From contig JANTQA010000063.1 of NCBI GenBank assembly GCA_027625915.1, positions 744,001-808,000 on the forward strand: a DNA stretch of 64,000 bases. The letters are read 5' to 3'. The position numbers were made by a program, and so were the translations under genes. Within the stretch, counting starts at the first letter, position 1. Each line of letters starts with the position of its first letter. The stretch comes from Anaeramoeba flamelloides (taxonomy: Eukaryota; Metamonada; Anaeramoebidae). Below the pieces are notes generated by a model. That model did no database searches, was not told the DNA's origin, and was given only the letters and a program-made list of their open reading frames with translations. Shown here one piece after another: positions 23,679 through 35,965 of this stretch.

Positions 23679-26600
23679 TGTTAAAAAAAAAAAAAAAAAA
23701 AAAATATAAAAAGTGAAAAAATGAGATTTGAAAAAAAATTTTCTTTTTGGTTTACCAACTTCATTTTTTGAACATAGAAAACCAAATTTCGATTTTAGCC
23801 TGAAAATTAAATGGTTTTAAAAATTTAACGGATCATTTAAAAGATAGCAGAAGCAATTGATTTTAAAAGAGGAAAAAAATAGCGATTCATTTTTTAGATT
23901 TCTTGAAGACTATTTCGATTTTTGGAGTCTGTGAAGACTATTTTTATTACCAACAGCATATTTATTGACTTGAATGAGTGTTGAGATAATTAATCTTGTT
24001 AGAATTTTAAATTTGTACGAGAGTAAATGGCTCTTCTTTTGAACTTCAATCTAGAACTTAACATTAACTATATTTTTTTACAGGTTTGGGTATTTGAGAA
24101 CAGAATTAATATGTATCCAAACTTGTTTCAGATTTAAATTGACTTTTGATGATAGATCTTGAATTAATAGTCAATGGTTCAAAAATATTAATTCTTTTGT
24201 TTCAAAAATTTCGTCATCATAAAAAAATGTGTTTGACAAAATGATTCTGTTTTTGAGTTAAAAAATTAGAAAATGAAATTTTCAAATTTTTGATAGAAAA
24301 AAAAATTTTAATTATATATCTTTTTTGATAGAGACAATTTTTTTTTAAAAGTTATTTAAAGACTCCTATTTCTTGTTTATTTTTTGTTATCAACCCCATT
24401 GATATATTTCTTTTCTCTTTACCAAATGCCAATATTTTGAGTATGAGTGAAATTTTTATAATTGGTTTTTGAAAGTTTAAGAGAGAGTGTAGATACACCA
24501 CCTGGGTTTATTTTTATTGAATTTTTGTTATCTGGTAAAACTATTTTCTTGTGTTTGAAATTCAAAATTTACCTTCTAAAAGTATGAAAAACACACATCT
24601 TATTCCTTTAAAATAATATCAAGTTTATATATATTGATTAAACTGAATTGGAGAAAAAAATTCCGGGGACTTTTTAAAATGGGTAAAAAAATCTTGATTT
24701 TAAATATACTCTGTGTGTAAAGAATTAGTATAGTTTTGGATGAACAAATTTTTTTTTTTAATTTTTTTAAATTATCCAAAATTTTCAATTTTAATAATTT
24801 TCTTAAATTGGAAAATTTTTATATTATATTTTTATTTGCTATATATATTGTATTTAAACACTCTAAGAACAAGAAAGTCGGAAATACCTTGTAATGTTTT
24901 TCGAATGTAAATAATATTAACTGAAATATATTTTTTTATTAATGAATGAAAAGTTTATTTATCAAGTTAATGTTGTTGATTCTTTTTTTGGAATTCGATG
25001 TATATAGGAAATATGACATTTGTAACAAAATTAGATGGCATTTGAATCTTTTTTTTTGGCAAAATTTAAAATTTGGGTTGTAATTAAGAAATTTTTTGGA
25101 ATGAAAGATTAATGAAATTAACAAGGTAAGAATTGTGTATTTATAAAAAGATTCATTTTTATTTTTTTAAAAATAATAATCATAATAATATTAGTAAATC
25201 AACATTTTTAAGCATATAAGAGAGTAAATTATTCCACATAGAGGATTACTTAATTGAAATGAAAAAAATTGATATCTAAAAGTAAATTTTATTTATCAAT
25301 TATAAAAAAAATCAAAATACTTCATTTTTATTCAGATGTACTCTTTGCTTTAAAAAACTAGAACTATAAATGAAAATTTTTTAATTATACCAAATAATAT
25401 TATATTAGGTTAAAAGAGAACTAAAACCCTAAAAAAAATATATTATTATTATTATTTGTAAGAAAAAAGTATTATACATACACTTGATCAGAAAAGTATT
25501 TTTCTCTTTTTATCATATTTGATATTTTTTTTGAAGTTTTTCTATTTTCTTTGTGGGAACTCAATAGAATTTTCTTTTTTATGATAAGAAATAAACAAAT
25601 AATTAAAAAAAAATGATGAAAAATATATTGGAAGATTTAAATAAAAAGCAAAATCGCGTTATCTCTTAACAAATTGATTCATTTCTTAAAGAAAGATGAA
25701 TACTGAAGAATATTTGAATGGGATGTAAAAGTGTATAAAAATTAAATATTAGTATTGATATTATTTCTTCAAAAATTTTTAAAATTCAATATATTTTTTA
25801 TATTCATATCTTTTTTGAATGTTTAAAAGGAATTTAAAACAATTTAATTTATTGGTGATTTTGGTTTCAAAATATTATAAGAATTAATTTATGATCTTTT
25901 ACATATTAATTACTTGAAAAAATGAAAAAAAAAAAAAAAAAATAATTAAATAAAAAAAATTCATTCTCCTACAAATAATATCAACATGTTCTTTTTAATT
26001 TGATTTAAAATATACTACATAGGTGGTATATGATTTGGTCATTTTAGGTATCTTAGTTTCTGGGAAGTTGGTGATAAAAAGCCTTTATTTAACTAAATAC
26101 ATATTAATTCAGAAATGGAAAAGAGGAGTTGTTAGATGTAAATTTGTATAATTATCTAACAAAGTATTCGAAAAAAAATGAAATCAAAAAAGCTAAAAAA
26201 ATTAACCAGAATAATTAAATAAATATGTATTAATTTATTGACAATATATTCAATGTATTATATTTTTTTCTTTTACTTGATTTTCTTTTTAATTTTGAAT
26301 GTGAAACTGTTATTCTCCAAATTTTTGAGAAATGAAATTTCTGTTTCTCAATATTTTTATAAAATAGTTTTTAATTATGATATTCATTTAATTTATCAAA
26401 TTCGTTTTTGGTTCAGAATCTAGGATATTTTCTAAATTATTCTTAAAAAATGATTTAGCAGATCAATTGATTTGATTATAAAACAAATTGTTTTCTATTA
26501 ATTTTAAAAGTTAAAATAATTATAAATTCTTTTGCATTTTTTCACCATTTTTTTCTTTTTCTTTTCAATGGTTTGAATCTTTTATTTATTTTTATTTTGG

Positions 26601-27641
26601 TTCTTTTGTATTTCAATAACCCAATCTATTTAATTTAATCTTTTGAGTATTAATTAATATTTTTGACTAGTGTTATAAAAATATTTGAAAAGGGGGACTT
26701 GAAAACTAATTTATAAAAAAAAAAATTGTAAAATAATAATCAATAGAGACAAGGGTGGGAAAAAAATCCAAGATTATAAATTGTTTGGGATTCATACAAA
26801 TTAAAAAGATAAAAAACAAATATCTTCAAAAATATACCTTTTTAGAGTTATTTTCTTTTTCATTCTTGATTTTAATAAGTTTATTTGGAAAGGTGATCTT
26901 TTGTGTTTTGTATTTAGAGGGGGGAAGGTCTGTTTCAAATTTACACCTTTTTTTTTTCTTTTTTTTTTTGTTTATTCTAAGATTAATTTCAATCATTTGC
27001 TAGAAGGCATTTCTTGATCCATAACTCCATTTAATAAATCGGCAATGTGAAAAAAAAAAAATGAAAATTTAAAGATTCAGATTCAACTCTGATATAGTTT
27101 AGTTATTTTCACAAATATAGAGTGATTAACGATATTTTAATTTCAAAGTTCCAATATCATAGTAAACTCAAAGAATTTTTAAAAGTCAGTTTCCCACAAA
27201 TAAAACTTTTCAAAAATCGGAAAATGAACCTACTTTTTTAAAAATTTTTCAGTTGTTTGAAAATCTGTAACAATTCCGAGAAAAATTATGGTTTTGATTC
27301 AATATTATTTACTTTTTTCAAGTTTTTTCTAAAACAAAAAGTTGACTTTTCTTTCAAAATAAAATATCGTAAAAGAAAACAACTTTTCAATTTAAAAACA
27401 AAAATAACTTTTTGTAATTAAAAATTAATCACAAAATAGTTAGGGATAAAAAAGAAAAAGGGAATAAATCAAATGAAAAGTAAAAATTAAATAGAGTAAA
27501 AATTTATTTCTTTGATGTCAATTTCTAAACGAAGAATTAATATTAAATTTGTTCATTTTTTTTTTAATCAAAGAAAAGATAACAATTAAGGAATAAGGAT
27601 TATAAAAAGACAAATTAAATATTTCAATAATCACAAATAAA
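23679..27641. other. Long AT-rich spacer
   Basis: About 4 kb without a supported gene. Several 60-80-codon frames (for example near 26.2 and 26.8 kb) are Phe/Ile/Lys-rich by composition and have no domain. Confidence 0.5.
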
Positions 27642-29154
27642 TTAATTTTCATCACTGAGAACTTCAATTTCACGGTCTTCATCAGATCCTTCTACTTCTT
27701 CTTCTTCTTCTTCTTCTGAGAAGTATAGCCAATCTTCGTATTCTTTACGAGATTTGTCAACGATTTCTTTTCTTTCTTTTTTATTTTTTTCTTCAAGTTC
27801 TTTTTGGTTTTGCAATTTAGTTTTGTAGTATGGATTCAATTTGACCATTACGGACATATCTTCATATGGATCGGCTCTTTGGATTTTTTTTCCGTATTTT
27901 CTGCTACGTGGTCTTCTATTTCTTAAGACAGTTTGGACTTGGTCTGATTTGATGATTCTTTCAACATCGGTGTTGACCATGACAGGCCTTGGGAGATAAA
28001 ATCCACTCTTGAATTTGGATGGTTTTTCCCAGGATCCATAGATGTCTTCTAATAATTTGAAGGCAGATTCTGTCCAGATAATAAATCTTCCCATTTGGCT
28101 ACCTGGGGCAAGCTTTAAAAGATTTAATGTGTAAACAGAGGCAGTCTCAACACCTGGAATGTTTCTGAATGCCTTTTTAATCCCTAAGTTGCGTGCATAG
28201 ACGACCATTGGCCCTTTTCTTAAGACGTGTCTTCTGTTTCTGTATTTACCCTGGCCTACTCTTGTCTTTTTGGTTCTGATGACTTTTTCAACATCTCTAT
28301 AGGCTCCAATGAATTTTAAAAATTTGACAGCTTGTCTGGTTTTGGTTAATGATTGGAGTTGATCAGAAACAACTAATGGAAGTTCTGGTAATTTGTTTAC
28401 TCTGTGGCCTCTTGACATTACTAATGGAGTAACTGCAGTGGCAGCAATGGCAGAGCAGACTGCATATCTTTTTTGGTTGGTGTTAATTTTTCTATGCCAT
28501 TTTCTCCAAACCTTTTGAATTTTGAAAGAAAAGAAAACAGAAAAAATGGTTAAAAGCAAAGGTTAAATTAATTCAAAATTTAAAAGCATTTAATTTAAAA
28601 AAAAGAAAAAAAAAGAAAGTAAATTTGAAAGAAGAAAGAAAAAAGAAAAAAAAAATAAAGACAAAAAATATTAAAGAGCAAGATTAAGATGAATTACTTT
28701 TTTTGGTGCATACATTCTACCACCTCTACACATGTTACCAAAAGCTGCTTGTCCAGATCTCCCAGTACCTGAACCTTTTACTCTTGGAATTCTTGCTACA
28801 GCTCTTCCAGTTCCCCAAGACTATTTTTAATGAAATTTTTAAATAATCAGAAAGTTTTCAAAAGGAAATAAAAAATTAATAAAGCAAAATTAAAAAAAAA
28901 AGAAAAAGGAAAGATCCAAAAAAGAAAAAAAAGAAAAAAGTAATATTTACAGTAGCTGAAGTTTGTTCACCAGCAGTGGTTGAAACAGCATGGGCTTGTC
29001 TATTATTTTTAGCCATGTTTGTGTGAACAAATCTTACAACATCTGGTCTAATTGGTGCTGAAAAGACAGATGGAAGAGGTACTTGTTTAATGGTTTTAAC
29101 TTTTCCTTTGATTGGGAAAACAGAAACAATTGGACGAAGTTGTTGGGTTGTCAT
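27642..29154 (-). CDS. RPL4: 60S ribosomal protein uL4 (RPL4), three exons
   Basis: Large-subunit protein lining the exit tunnel. Minus-strand exons 29154-28951, 28820-28698 and 28511-27642, all in phase 0, give 398 aa. Donors are GTAAATA and GTAATTC, acceptors AATAG and AAAAG; introns are 130 and 186 nt. The joined protein reads through typical uL4 blocks: [99 protein letters not shown] and [14 protein letters not shown]. The tunnel loop lies mostly in exon 2. The C-terminal tail is Lys-rich and then strongly acidic ([17 protein letters not shown]), a departure from the basic tail of animals. It is divergent from the calmodulin gene, which starts 915 bp away. Confidence 0.97.
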
Positions 29155-30069
29155 TGTAAAAAATGAAAATTAAAAAAAATGAAATCCTTTTTTATGATGA
29201 AAATAATTATCATTTCAAATGGTATAACTTGGAACAAGAATATCAAACATTTGAGTTTTTCTATAAATTCCTGGAATAAAGACTGATTTTATATTTTACT
29301 TTCTCAAATCAATAATTTTTGTTTTAGAGATTGTTCTTGATCGAAAAATACATTAGATTTTGAAATTCTGGGGTTGTGACTTCAACCAATAGAAGTTTAT
29401 CAAAACGATCAACCCAAAAAAATTGGATCCAAATTAATAAAAAAACTTCAATTATAAGTTCACTTCAAGATAAAGGCTTTTATAAAAAAGTAAAATAATA
29501 TCCCTGAAACAATTTTCTGAACCCTTCCAACCAAACTAAACCAATAAACATTTCCTATTCTAGGTTGTAGTCTTTTTCCAAATTATATTTCTTATCTTAT
29601 GGTTTTTTAATTGGTTTTGTTTTGATTTTTTTTTTAAAAAACCAGTTGTCTGTCGATTATTCCACTAGGTGTCTTTTCCGAGTTGAGGGTTTTGAACTTT
29701 TCAATTCTAATTATCAAAAAATTCAAAAGAACACTATTATTTTACAAAAACTAATTTGTTCAAGTTCTTGAAAATTAACAGTATTCTTGTCAAAACTCAC
29801 ATACTTTAAACACTCTAACTTTTAATTGATTTTGATTATGTTAAAAACAATTATTATTAAACACCCTTTCCTTTTAGAAGAGTAATTATTTGAAAGTGTC
29901 TACAACAAATAAAAGACCTAATTCCTTGATAAATAAAACAAAAAAAAACAACTTTGTGTCTTTTTTTTAATTACTTATATGGTGTTTTTCAATTTCCAAG
30001 ACTTAACAGTGTATTTGAAAATTGATCAAACCATTTTTTTTAAATTTTTGCTCAAAAAAAAATTGGAAT
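29155..30069. promoter_or_regulatory. Divergent intergenic region between uL4 and calmodulin
   Basis: 915 bp separating two divergent genes, so it must hold both promoters unless they lie within the genes. No conserved core element was recognised. It is somewhat less homopolymer-rich than other spacers. Confidence 0.4.
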
Positions 30070-30766
30070 ATGTCAAAAAAATTGTCCAAAGTCCAAATTC
30101 TTGAATTTGAAAACGCTTTCAAGTTATTTGATAAGGATGGGAATGGTCAAATTGATCGAAAGGAATTACAAATCGTTTTAAAAAGTTTGGGACAAAACCC
30201 CACTGAAAATCAATTAAAACAAATGATCGATACTGTAGATCAAGACGGTGATGGTTTGTTACTTAACTTTATAAAAATCTCTCGTCCACAATTCCTATAT
30301 TTTCTTGAAGATCCACAAATCACTTAACAAAAACATTTTTTTTTTTTTTTTTTTCTCTAATTTTGAACAAACAAAAAACCAATAAACAAAATTACAAACA
30401 AATGATAAACGAATAAACAAAAAAACAAATCAACGAATCGACAAACAACCCTAAAAAAATGATCTTATTTTGAAATAATTTTTCATGCTCTATCAACAAG
30501 GACAAATTGATTTCCAAGAATTTTTAAACCTTATGAAATCAAAAGTAAGCGAAGAAGACAACGAACAAACAATCCGTGAGGTGTTTGATATCTTTGATCG
30601 AGACGGTGATGGGTTTATTACAGCCATCGAACTCTCACATTTAATGTCATCATTAGGACAAAAAATGACAGAAAATGAAATTAATTGGATGATTAGTGCA
30701 ATCGACACAAGCGGAGAAGGTAAAGTTTCTTTTGAAGATTTTAAAAAGGTTGTAACTGAAAAATAG
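30070..30766 (+). CDS. CaM: Calmodulin (two exons)
   Basis: Exons 30070-30253 and 30501-30766 join to 149 aa, the exact length of calmodulin. The 247-nt intron splits codon 62 inside the second Ca2+ loop; its donor GTTTGT is weaker than others in the window, and the acceptor is CAACAAG. The four EF-hand loops are 21-32 ([12 protein letters not shown]), 57-68 (DQDGDGQIDFQE), 94-105 ([12 protein letters not shown]) and 130-141 ([12 protein letters not shown]). Loops 1-3 are canonical. Loop 4 has Ser at position 3 and Asp instead of Glu at position 12, which should weaken Ca2+ binding. SLGQNPTE and SLGQKMTE match the calmodulin interhelical segments. The ATG at 30070 is preferred because the upstream open frame begins at TTG and encodes nothing calmodulin-like. 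It could instead be a close calmodulin paralogue. Confidence 0.92.
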
Positions 30767-31077
30767 AATAATTGTGTTCTTTGGCGAAGGTGGAAGGCAC
30801 TTTACACAATAAAATTTCCAAAAAGAAAAAAAGAAAAAGACAAAAAATTTACTTTTTTTTTTTCACAAGCACACAACAAAACAAAATAGTTTGGCAAAAA
30901 GACGAACACCCCCCCCACACACACATATATACACACATGTGGAGGGGAATTAGTTCAGGATTCTAGGATGTTTATTATTTTTTTTCTTTTATCTTCTCTG
31001 TGATGAATTAAAATTTCCTTAAAATCCTTTTCATTTAAAAAATTAAAAACATTTTATTCAAGTTTGTTATTTTTTAC

Positions 31078-31138
31078 TTATTTTCTTTTGTGTGATCCAT
31101 TTTCCTCACCACCTTTAACATGTCCACTGCCAATACAC
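31078..31138 (-). CDS. Possible terminal exon of an unidentified minus-strand gene
   Basis: After a plausible acceptor (AATAATATTAG) the minus strand reads CIGSGHVKGGEENGSHKRK and then stops with TAA. Composition is complex and G+C-richer than its surroundings, as in true exons here. Upstream, 31150-31300 is also G+C-richer and has short coding-like pieces (DRGDSSLNDQIPVFH), but I could not join them to this exon without invoking introns too short to be credible. No family recognised. It could be a relic or chance. Confidence 0.25.
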
Positions 31139-32351
31139 CTAATATTATTTGAATTTTAAATGGAATACTGGTATTTGATCATTCAGAGAGCTGTCACCCC
31201 TGTCGAATTTTCTGATATTTTAATATGTTCTTATACTTTGCTGTGTGTTTGCAATTTGCTCAATTGGTCCTCTCAAAAAAATATCGATAAAAATCAAATA
31301 ATTTAGTGATGGAAATGGAGCTAGAGAAAAAAGGATTGAAATAGTACTTTTAAGAATTATTTCAATTCAAATAATCTAATTTTTTTTCTTTTTCGAAAAG
31401 TAGGTATAACAAAACTTTTTTCAAACAACTGACCAATTGCACATTACCAAAAATTTTCATATTTGAATACTCTTATAATTTGTTTTTTTTAAATTAAATC
31501 TTAATGAAAAAACAGAATTTAAACATTGCTAATGTTTTTGTCAATGTTAAACCAACTTTGACTTTTATGAAAATTTTGTTCAAATTTGTAATTTTCTCAA
31601 ATTAATCGTTCAGAATTTTATTTTTAATTGTTTTTTCAAACAAACTTTTCCAATTTACTTCTTTTCTATAATTATTTATTGGTAAGTTGCTTGCGTTTGT
31701 AAAATGATAATTTTTATTGCCCCTAAGGAGATTAGTTGCAAATATCTTGAATTAATACAAGATGTTTCCAAAAAAGGGATGCAATTTTTTTTTAAACCTA
31801 TAATATGGATAATCTCTTTGTATATAATTTTATCCATAAACTGTAAATACCAACTTAAGTTACCTATTAATATTGATTGAATTATTGCATTTGTATTTAT
31901 TTTAAAATATTTTCATCAAAAGTATTTCAAAAAAAAAAAAAAATCATGCTTTTGTTGGTGAAAAAAAAGTTCTTTAGGAATTCCACTAAAAAATGAACAA
32001 TATAATAAGAATACAAGGGTTTTTAAACAACAAAACATATTGATTTTTTACTTCTCTATGAAATTTGGCTGATATTAAACCCTTTGGTAAAATAATTATT
32101 ATGATTAAAAAGAAAAAAAAACAATTAACTTTTAACACTTAAAAAATATCAGAAAAAATTGAGAAGCAAACTTTCATATCTTTTAGAAAAATGAATTGAT
32201 TTGATTTTTATTATCAACTGAGACCCAACAAATGTGGATTTTGGATATTTATTGATTTATTATCAAATTCCATTCAAGTAAAATATTTGATAATGAATTT
32301 TCAAGACCTTTTTCGAAATAATTTATATAGTTTTTGATTTTAAAATATAAT
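31139..32351. other. Spacer, partly coding-like at its start
   Basis: The first 160 bp are less AT-rich and have short open pieces on both strands; see the candidate exon next to it. The remainder is ordinary AT-rich spacer. Confidence 0.4.
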
Positions 32352-32788
32352 TTACCATTGTGGAAAAAAAGTGAAACAGGGAAAAAAAGCAAAGCATGGT
32401 TTTAATTGGGAACATTACTGAAAATTCAAAGTAAGATCAAGTAAAAAAAGAATAAATCTATAAATGAAAGAAAAAATGAAGGATTCGCCACAAAAATATT
32501 TTTTTTAATAATATCTTTTGGTATGGGGTATTCTTGGATTTTTCAATTATTAAAAATTTGTTTTAAAAATTGACTATTTTTGCGATCTTCAAAAACATAC
32601 CAACACATTTGATAATAAAACAGATTTAAATTGTGTTTTTTGGATTGATGAAAATAATATAATGGATTATTATTTGAAGTTATTTGGTTCTTCTTTTTAT
32701 TGGTTTTACTTTTCACTTCGAGTAAAGTTACAAATTAATAACCACACTTTACTTTTTCCCCCGTTTCACTTTTTTTCCACACTGGTTA
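32352..32788. mobile_element. MITE family A, full copy, inverted relative to 1413-1853
   Basis: Left end TACCATTGTGGAAAAAAAG, right end the inverse of TAACCAGTGTGGAAAAAAAG. The inner sequence (GAAGGATTCGCCAC, TAATGGATTATTATTTGAAG) matches the copy at 1413-1853 in reverse orientation. Length is about 437 bp in both. Confidence 0.8.
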
Positions 32789-33527
32789 CTTTTCTTAAGT
32801 CATTTTGAAAAGTGAATCAATCAAAAACCAAATTATTATAATTCTTTTCAAAAAGAGGCACTCATATAACTTTCCACTGTATATTTCTTAACCCCTCTTT
32901 AGTATATCGGAAAATGTTTTTTTATTGTTTATTAAAAATAATTCCGTTTTCAATAAATATAATTAATATAAATGAAAATTCAGCAAAAAAATATATCTTA
33001 TATGTATATATTGTTACTTTACCACTTTAAAGACCCATTTTCAAATTTCAACATATTTTTGAAATAAATTGATTTCTTTTTCTATGAATAAATATTTTTT
33101 CAGTTAATAAAGTATTTTTTTCAGCGATTAAATATTTTTCTTTGAAAAAACCACATTTAACTTATGAGTCTTGTTATTTTTAATATATAAAATATGTTGA
33201 ATTATATATTTTATCGAATAATAGTAAATCATTTTTAGGATTTTTTTTCTTTCACACACGTTAATTATAAAAACTATCTTTAAACAAACTATTTAAAATT
33301 ATTCTTTTTCAAATATATTTTAAACTTTATCAAAAATAAAATAAAGGAAAAGAAAAATAATTATTATTTTTTTCAATCCCAACTAACTACATGATTTTCT
33401 TTTCATTTTGATGAATGAAAATAAAGGAAAAAATACAAATAATTCCCATTATCAAAAGGAAACTTAAAAAAGAACGTATTAGTAACTTGTAAATAAAAAC
33501 GAAAAAGTAAAGACAAAAAAAAAATCA
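32789..33527. other. AT-rich spacer
   Basis: Nothing supported here. Confidence 0.5.
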
Positions 33528-33728
33528 TACAGTCAGTTTCACTTTTAGGGCACAATCTTTCAACGAAATTTAAGGCACAATAAAAATCTCAAATTAAGGC
33601 ACAAAATTCAAATTCTAGTAAAAATAAATTGTAAAAAAAAAATTCCAAATTTTGTGCCTTAATTTGAGATTTTTTTTGTACCTTAAATTTCGTTGAAAGT
33701 TTGTAACTTAAAAGTGAAACTGACTGTA
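33528..33728. mobile_element. MITE family B, copy 3
   Basis: TA, CAGTCAGTTTCACTTTTAGG, ..., AAGTGAAACTGACTG, TA. About 200 bp, nearly palindromic and very close to the copy at 19546. Followed shortly by an (AAT)n run at about 33754-33773. Confidence 0.85.
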
Positions 33729-35965
33729 AGGTTAAAAGCAAATCAGATCAAATAATAATAATAATAATAATAAACTTAATGAACTGACAGACCAATATTA
33801 TAAAAGTCAATTAAATTAACAAAAAGTATTGTGGGTGTGATTTTTTGAGTTCTTAATGATTAAATAAATTGTTTTTTTTTTTTTTTTTTTTTTTTTTATC
33901 AATTTTTTCTTTTTAACCCTCTTTAAATTCCAATCTTTTTTTTTTCTTTATTCTGTTTTCTTTTTGTAAATTTTTTCATATTTACCATTTAACTTTAAAA
34001 ATAATTTGGAAAAATCCCTTCCATAATTAATTATGAAAAATAGGAATTTACACAAAAACTTCTTTTTTTTTTGGAATTTAAATAAAATGACATCATTAGT
34101 TCAATATAGATTTATTCAATATCAATAAGAAGAAGTAGTCCTTTTTTAATATTATCAATACTTTTACTAAGCCAAATATAAAACAAAAAATTGAATAAAA
34201 ATTTATGAAATAAATGTTACATTTAGAAAAAAATAATATTTTTTACCAGGATATTTTACAATAATAAAATAAATTATCTTGATATTAAGATAAATTTCCA
34301 TTAGATCAGGTATAATTAATTATGTTTAACATTATTTAATTTGACTTTTTGAATGACTCAGAAGTGTGAAGTTAAGAGACTCTTTCGAAACAAAATAATG
34401 ATAAAAAAATTAAATACTCTACTTTCAATAAAATTTTTGAAAAAACTATCAAATTAATTTCTTTTAATAAAATCAAAATGATTGCTTAAAACTAGTTTAA
34501 AATTATATTATCCATTATAAAAAGAAACAAATAAAAAAAAACCAATAAAGATTAATTATTTTTGATTATTTTTGTTTTTGATAAGCACCAACCTTCCAAC
34601 CACTTCGAAAAAAATGAATGGAACTCTTTTTAGATGTTTTTACTCTGTTTTTCAAAAAAAAAACCTATTTGTTCTTAAAAAAAATAAAGATTAGTATAAA
34701 AAAGTTATAATATTTAGTGACGAAATCAAAATAATCAAATTTAAAAAACATTTTCTCGATTTGAGATAGATGAAAAAAAAGAATAAAAAAAAATAATTAA
34801 AAATACTTAGCTTTGGGTCGATTATAACAAACCCCAATTCACCCATACAGAACAAGTAAAAAAATAAAATTGAAATTTTAATTTGGTAAGAATCCAATAA
34901 AAATATAATTATTTGGAATCAATAAAAATAATAGACTTCAGATAATCAGATGAGAGTTAATATATATGAAAGAAATACCTTGGGAAAATATAAAATTTTG
35001 AAAAAAAATAACATCTTTAAAAAATTTTTTGGTTCCCTTTTATTCATACGTTGAATTAAAATTTCACCATTTCTTTTGCAAAAAAACTTCTTAGTTAGGT
35101 ATTCTAAGAGTCAAAGTATTCCTTTTATAAGCAATCATACATGCCCACTTTTCTTAACATTAATTTGGAGTTTTCAGACATTATTTTTTTTTTTAAATTA
35201 ATTCACAAAAAAGAAAAAAGTTTAACAAATAAAAAAAATCGGAATAATCAAAAGAAAAAAAATACAAAAAAAATTTAAAAAAAATTATTCTTTTTGAAAA
35301 CTCTAAAAATTCTATTCTAGAGAATAAAAATATTTTAAATCCATACAAACTATTAATTTGTTAAATGATCCTGATATCTTATGATTTAAAAAGAATTTTC
35401 TTGAGCAATGATTTTCAAATTAAACAATTTGTTAAAATTAAAAAAAAAAAAACTTGTAAAAACAAATTACTATTTCTCAAAACTCCACTTCTTTGATCGA
35501 GCTTTTATAAATAACAATTAACACTTGAAAATTTTTTGAAAGGATTAACATTAAACTATCCAAAACTTGAGGAATGTAATTTTGAGAAAAAAAAAAAAAT
35601 AAACAAAAATTAAGATTTTTTTTTTTAAAAGTTATTTGTTAACTTTCAAAAACAAATGTACTCCTTGATGATAAGAAATTATTTTTTCAATGGTCTTGCT
35701 TGATGAACTTTTTAGGAACAAAAATCCAAACTATACTACTACCCCCTTCAAAAATAAAATTTTAAATGTAATTAAAAATATTTTTAGCAAAGCGAAATTA
35801 AATTTTTTATTTATTTAAAAATGAATTAATGTGTAAAAAAATTAATAGCAAATTAAAAAAAAAAAGAATTTTAATCAATACATTAAAACAATTCCCTTTC
35901 ATAAACAAAACAAATAAAAATAAAAAAAAAAAATAATAATAATAACTTTAATTTGTAAAATATAA
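33729..35965. other. Spacer downstream of the hydrogenase gene
   Basis: AT-rich, with a T run of about 27 at 33871-33897. No gene recognised. The 3' flank of the minus-strand hydrogenase gene lies at its right edge. Confidence 0.5.

Noticed and set aside
30022-30069. 16-codon N-terminal extension of calmodulin, from TTG
   Set aside because: Non-ATG start and no family counterpart; the ATG at 30070 gives the exact 149-aa length.
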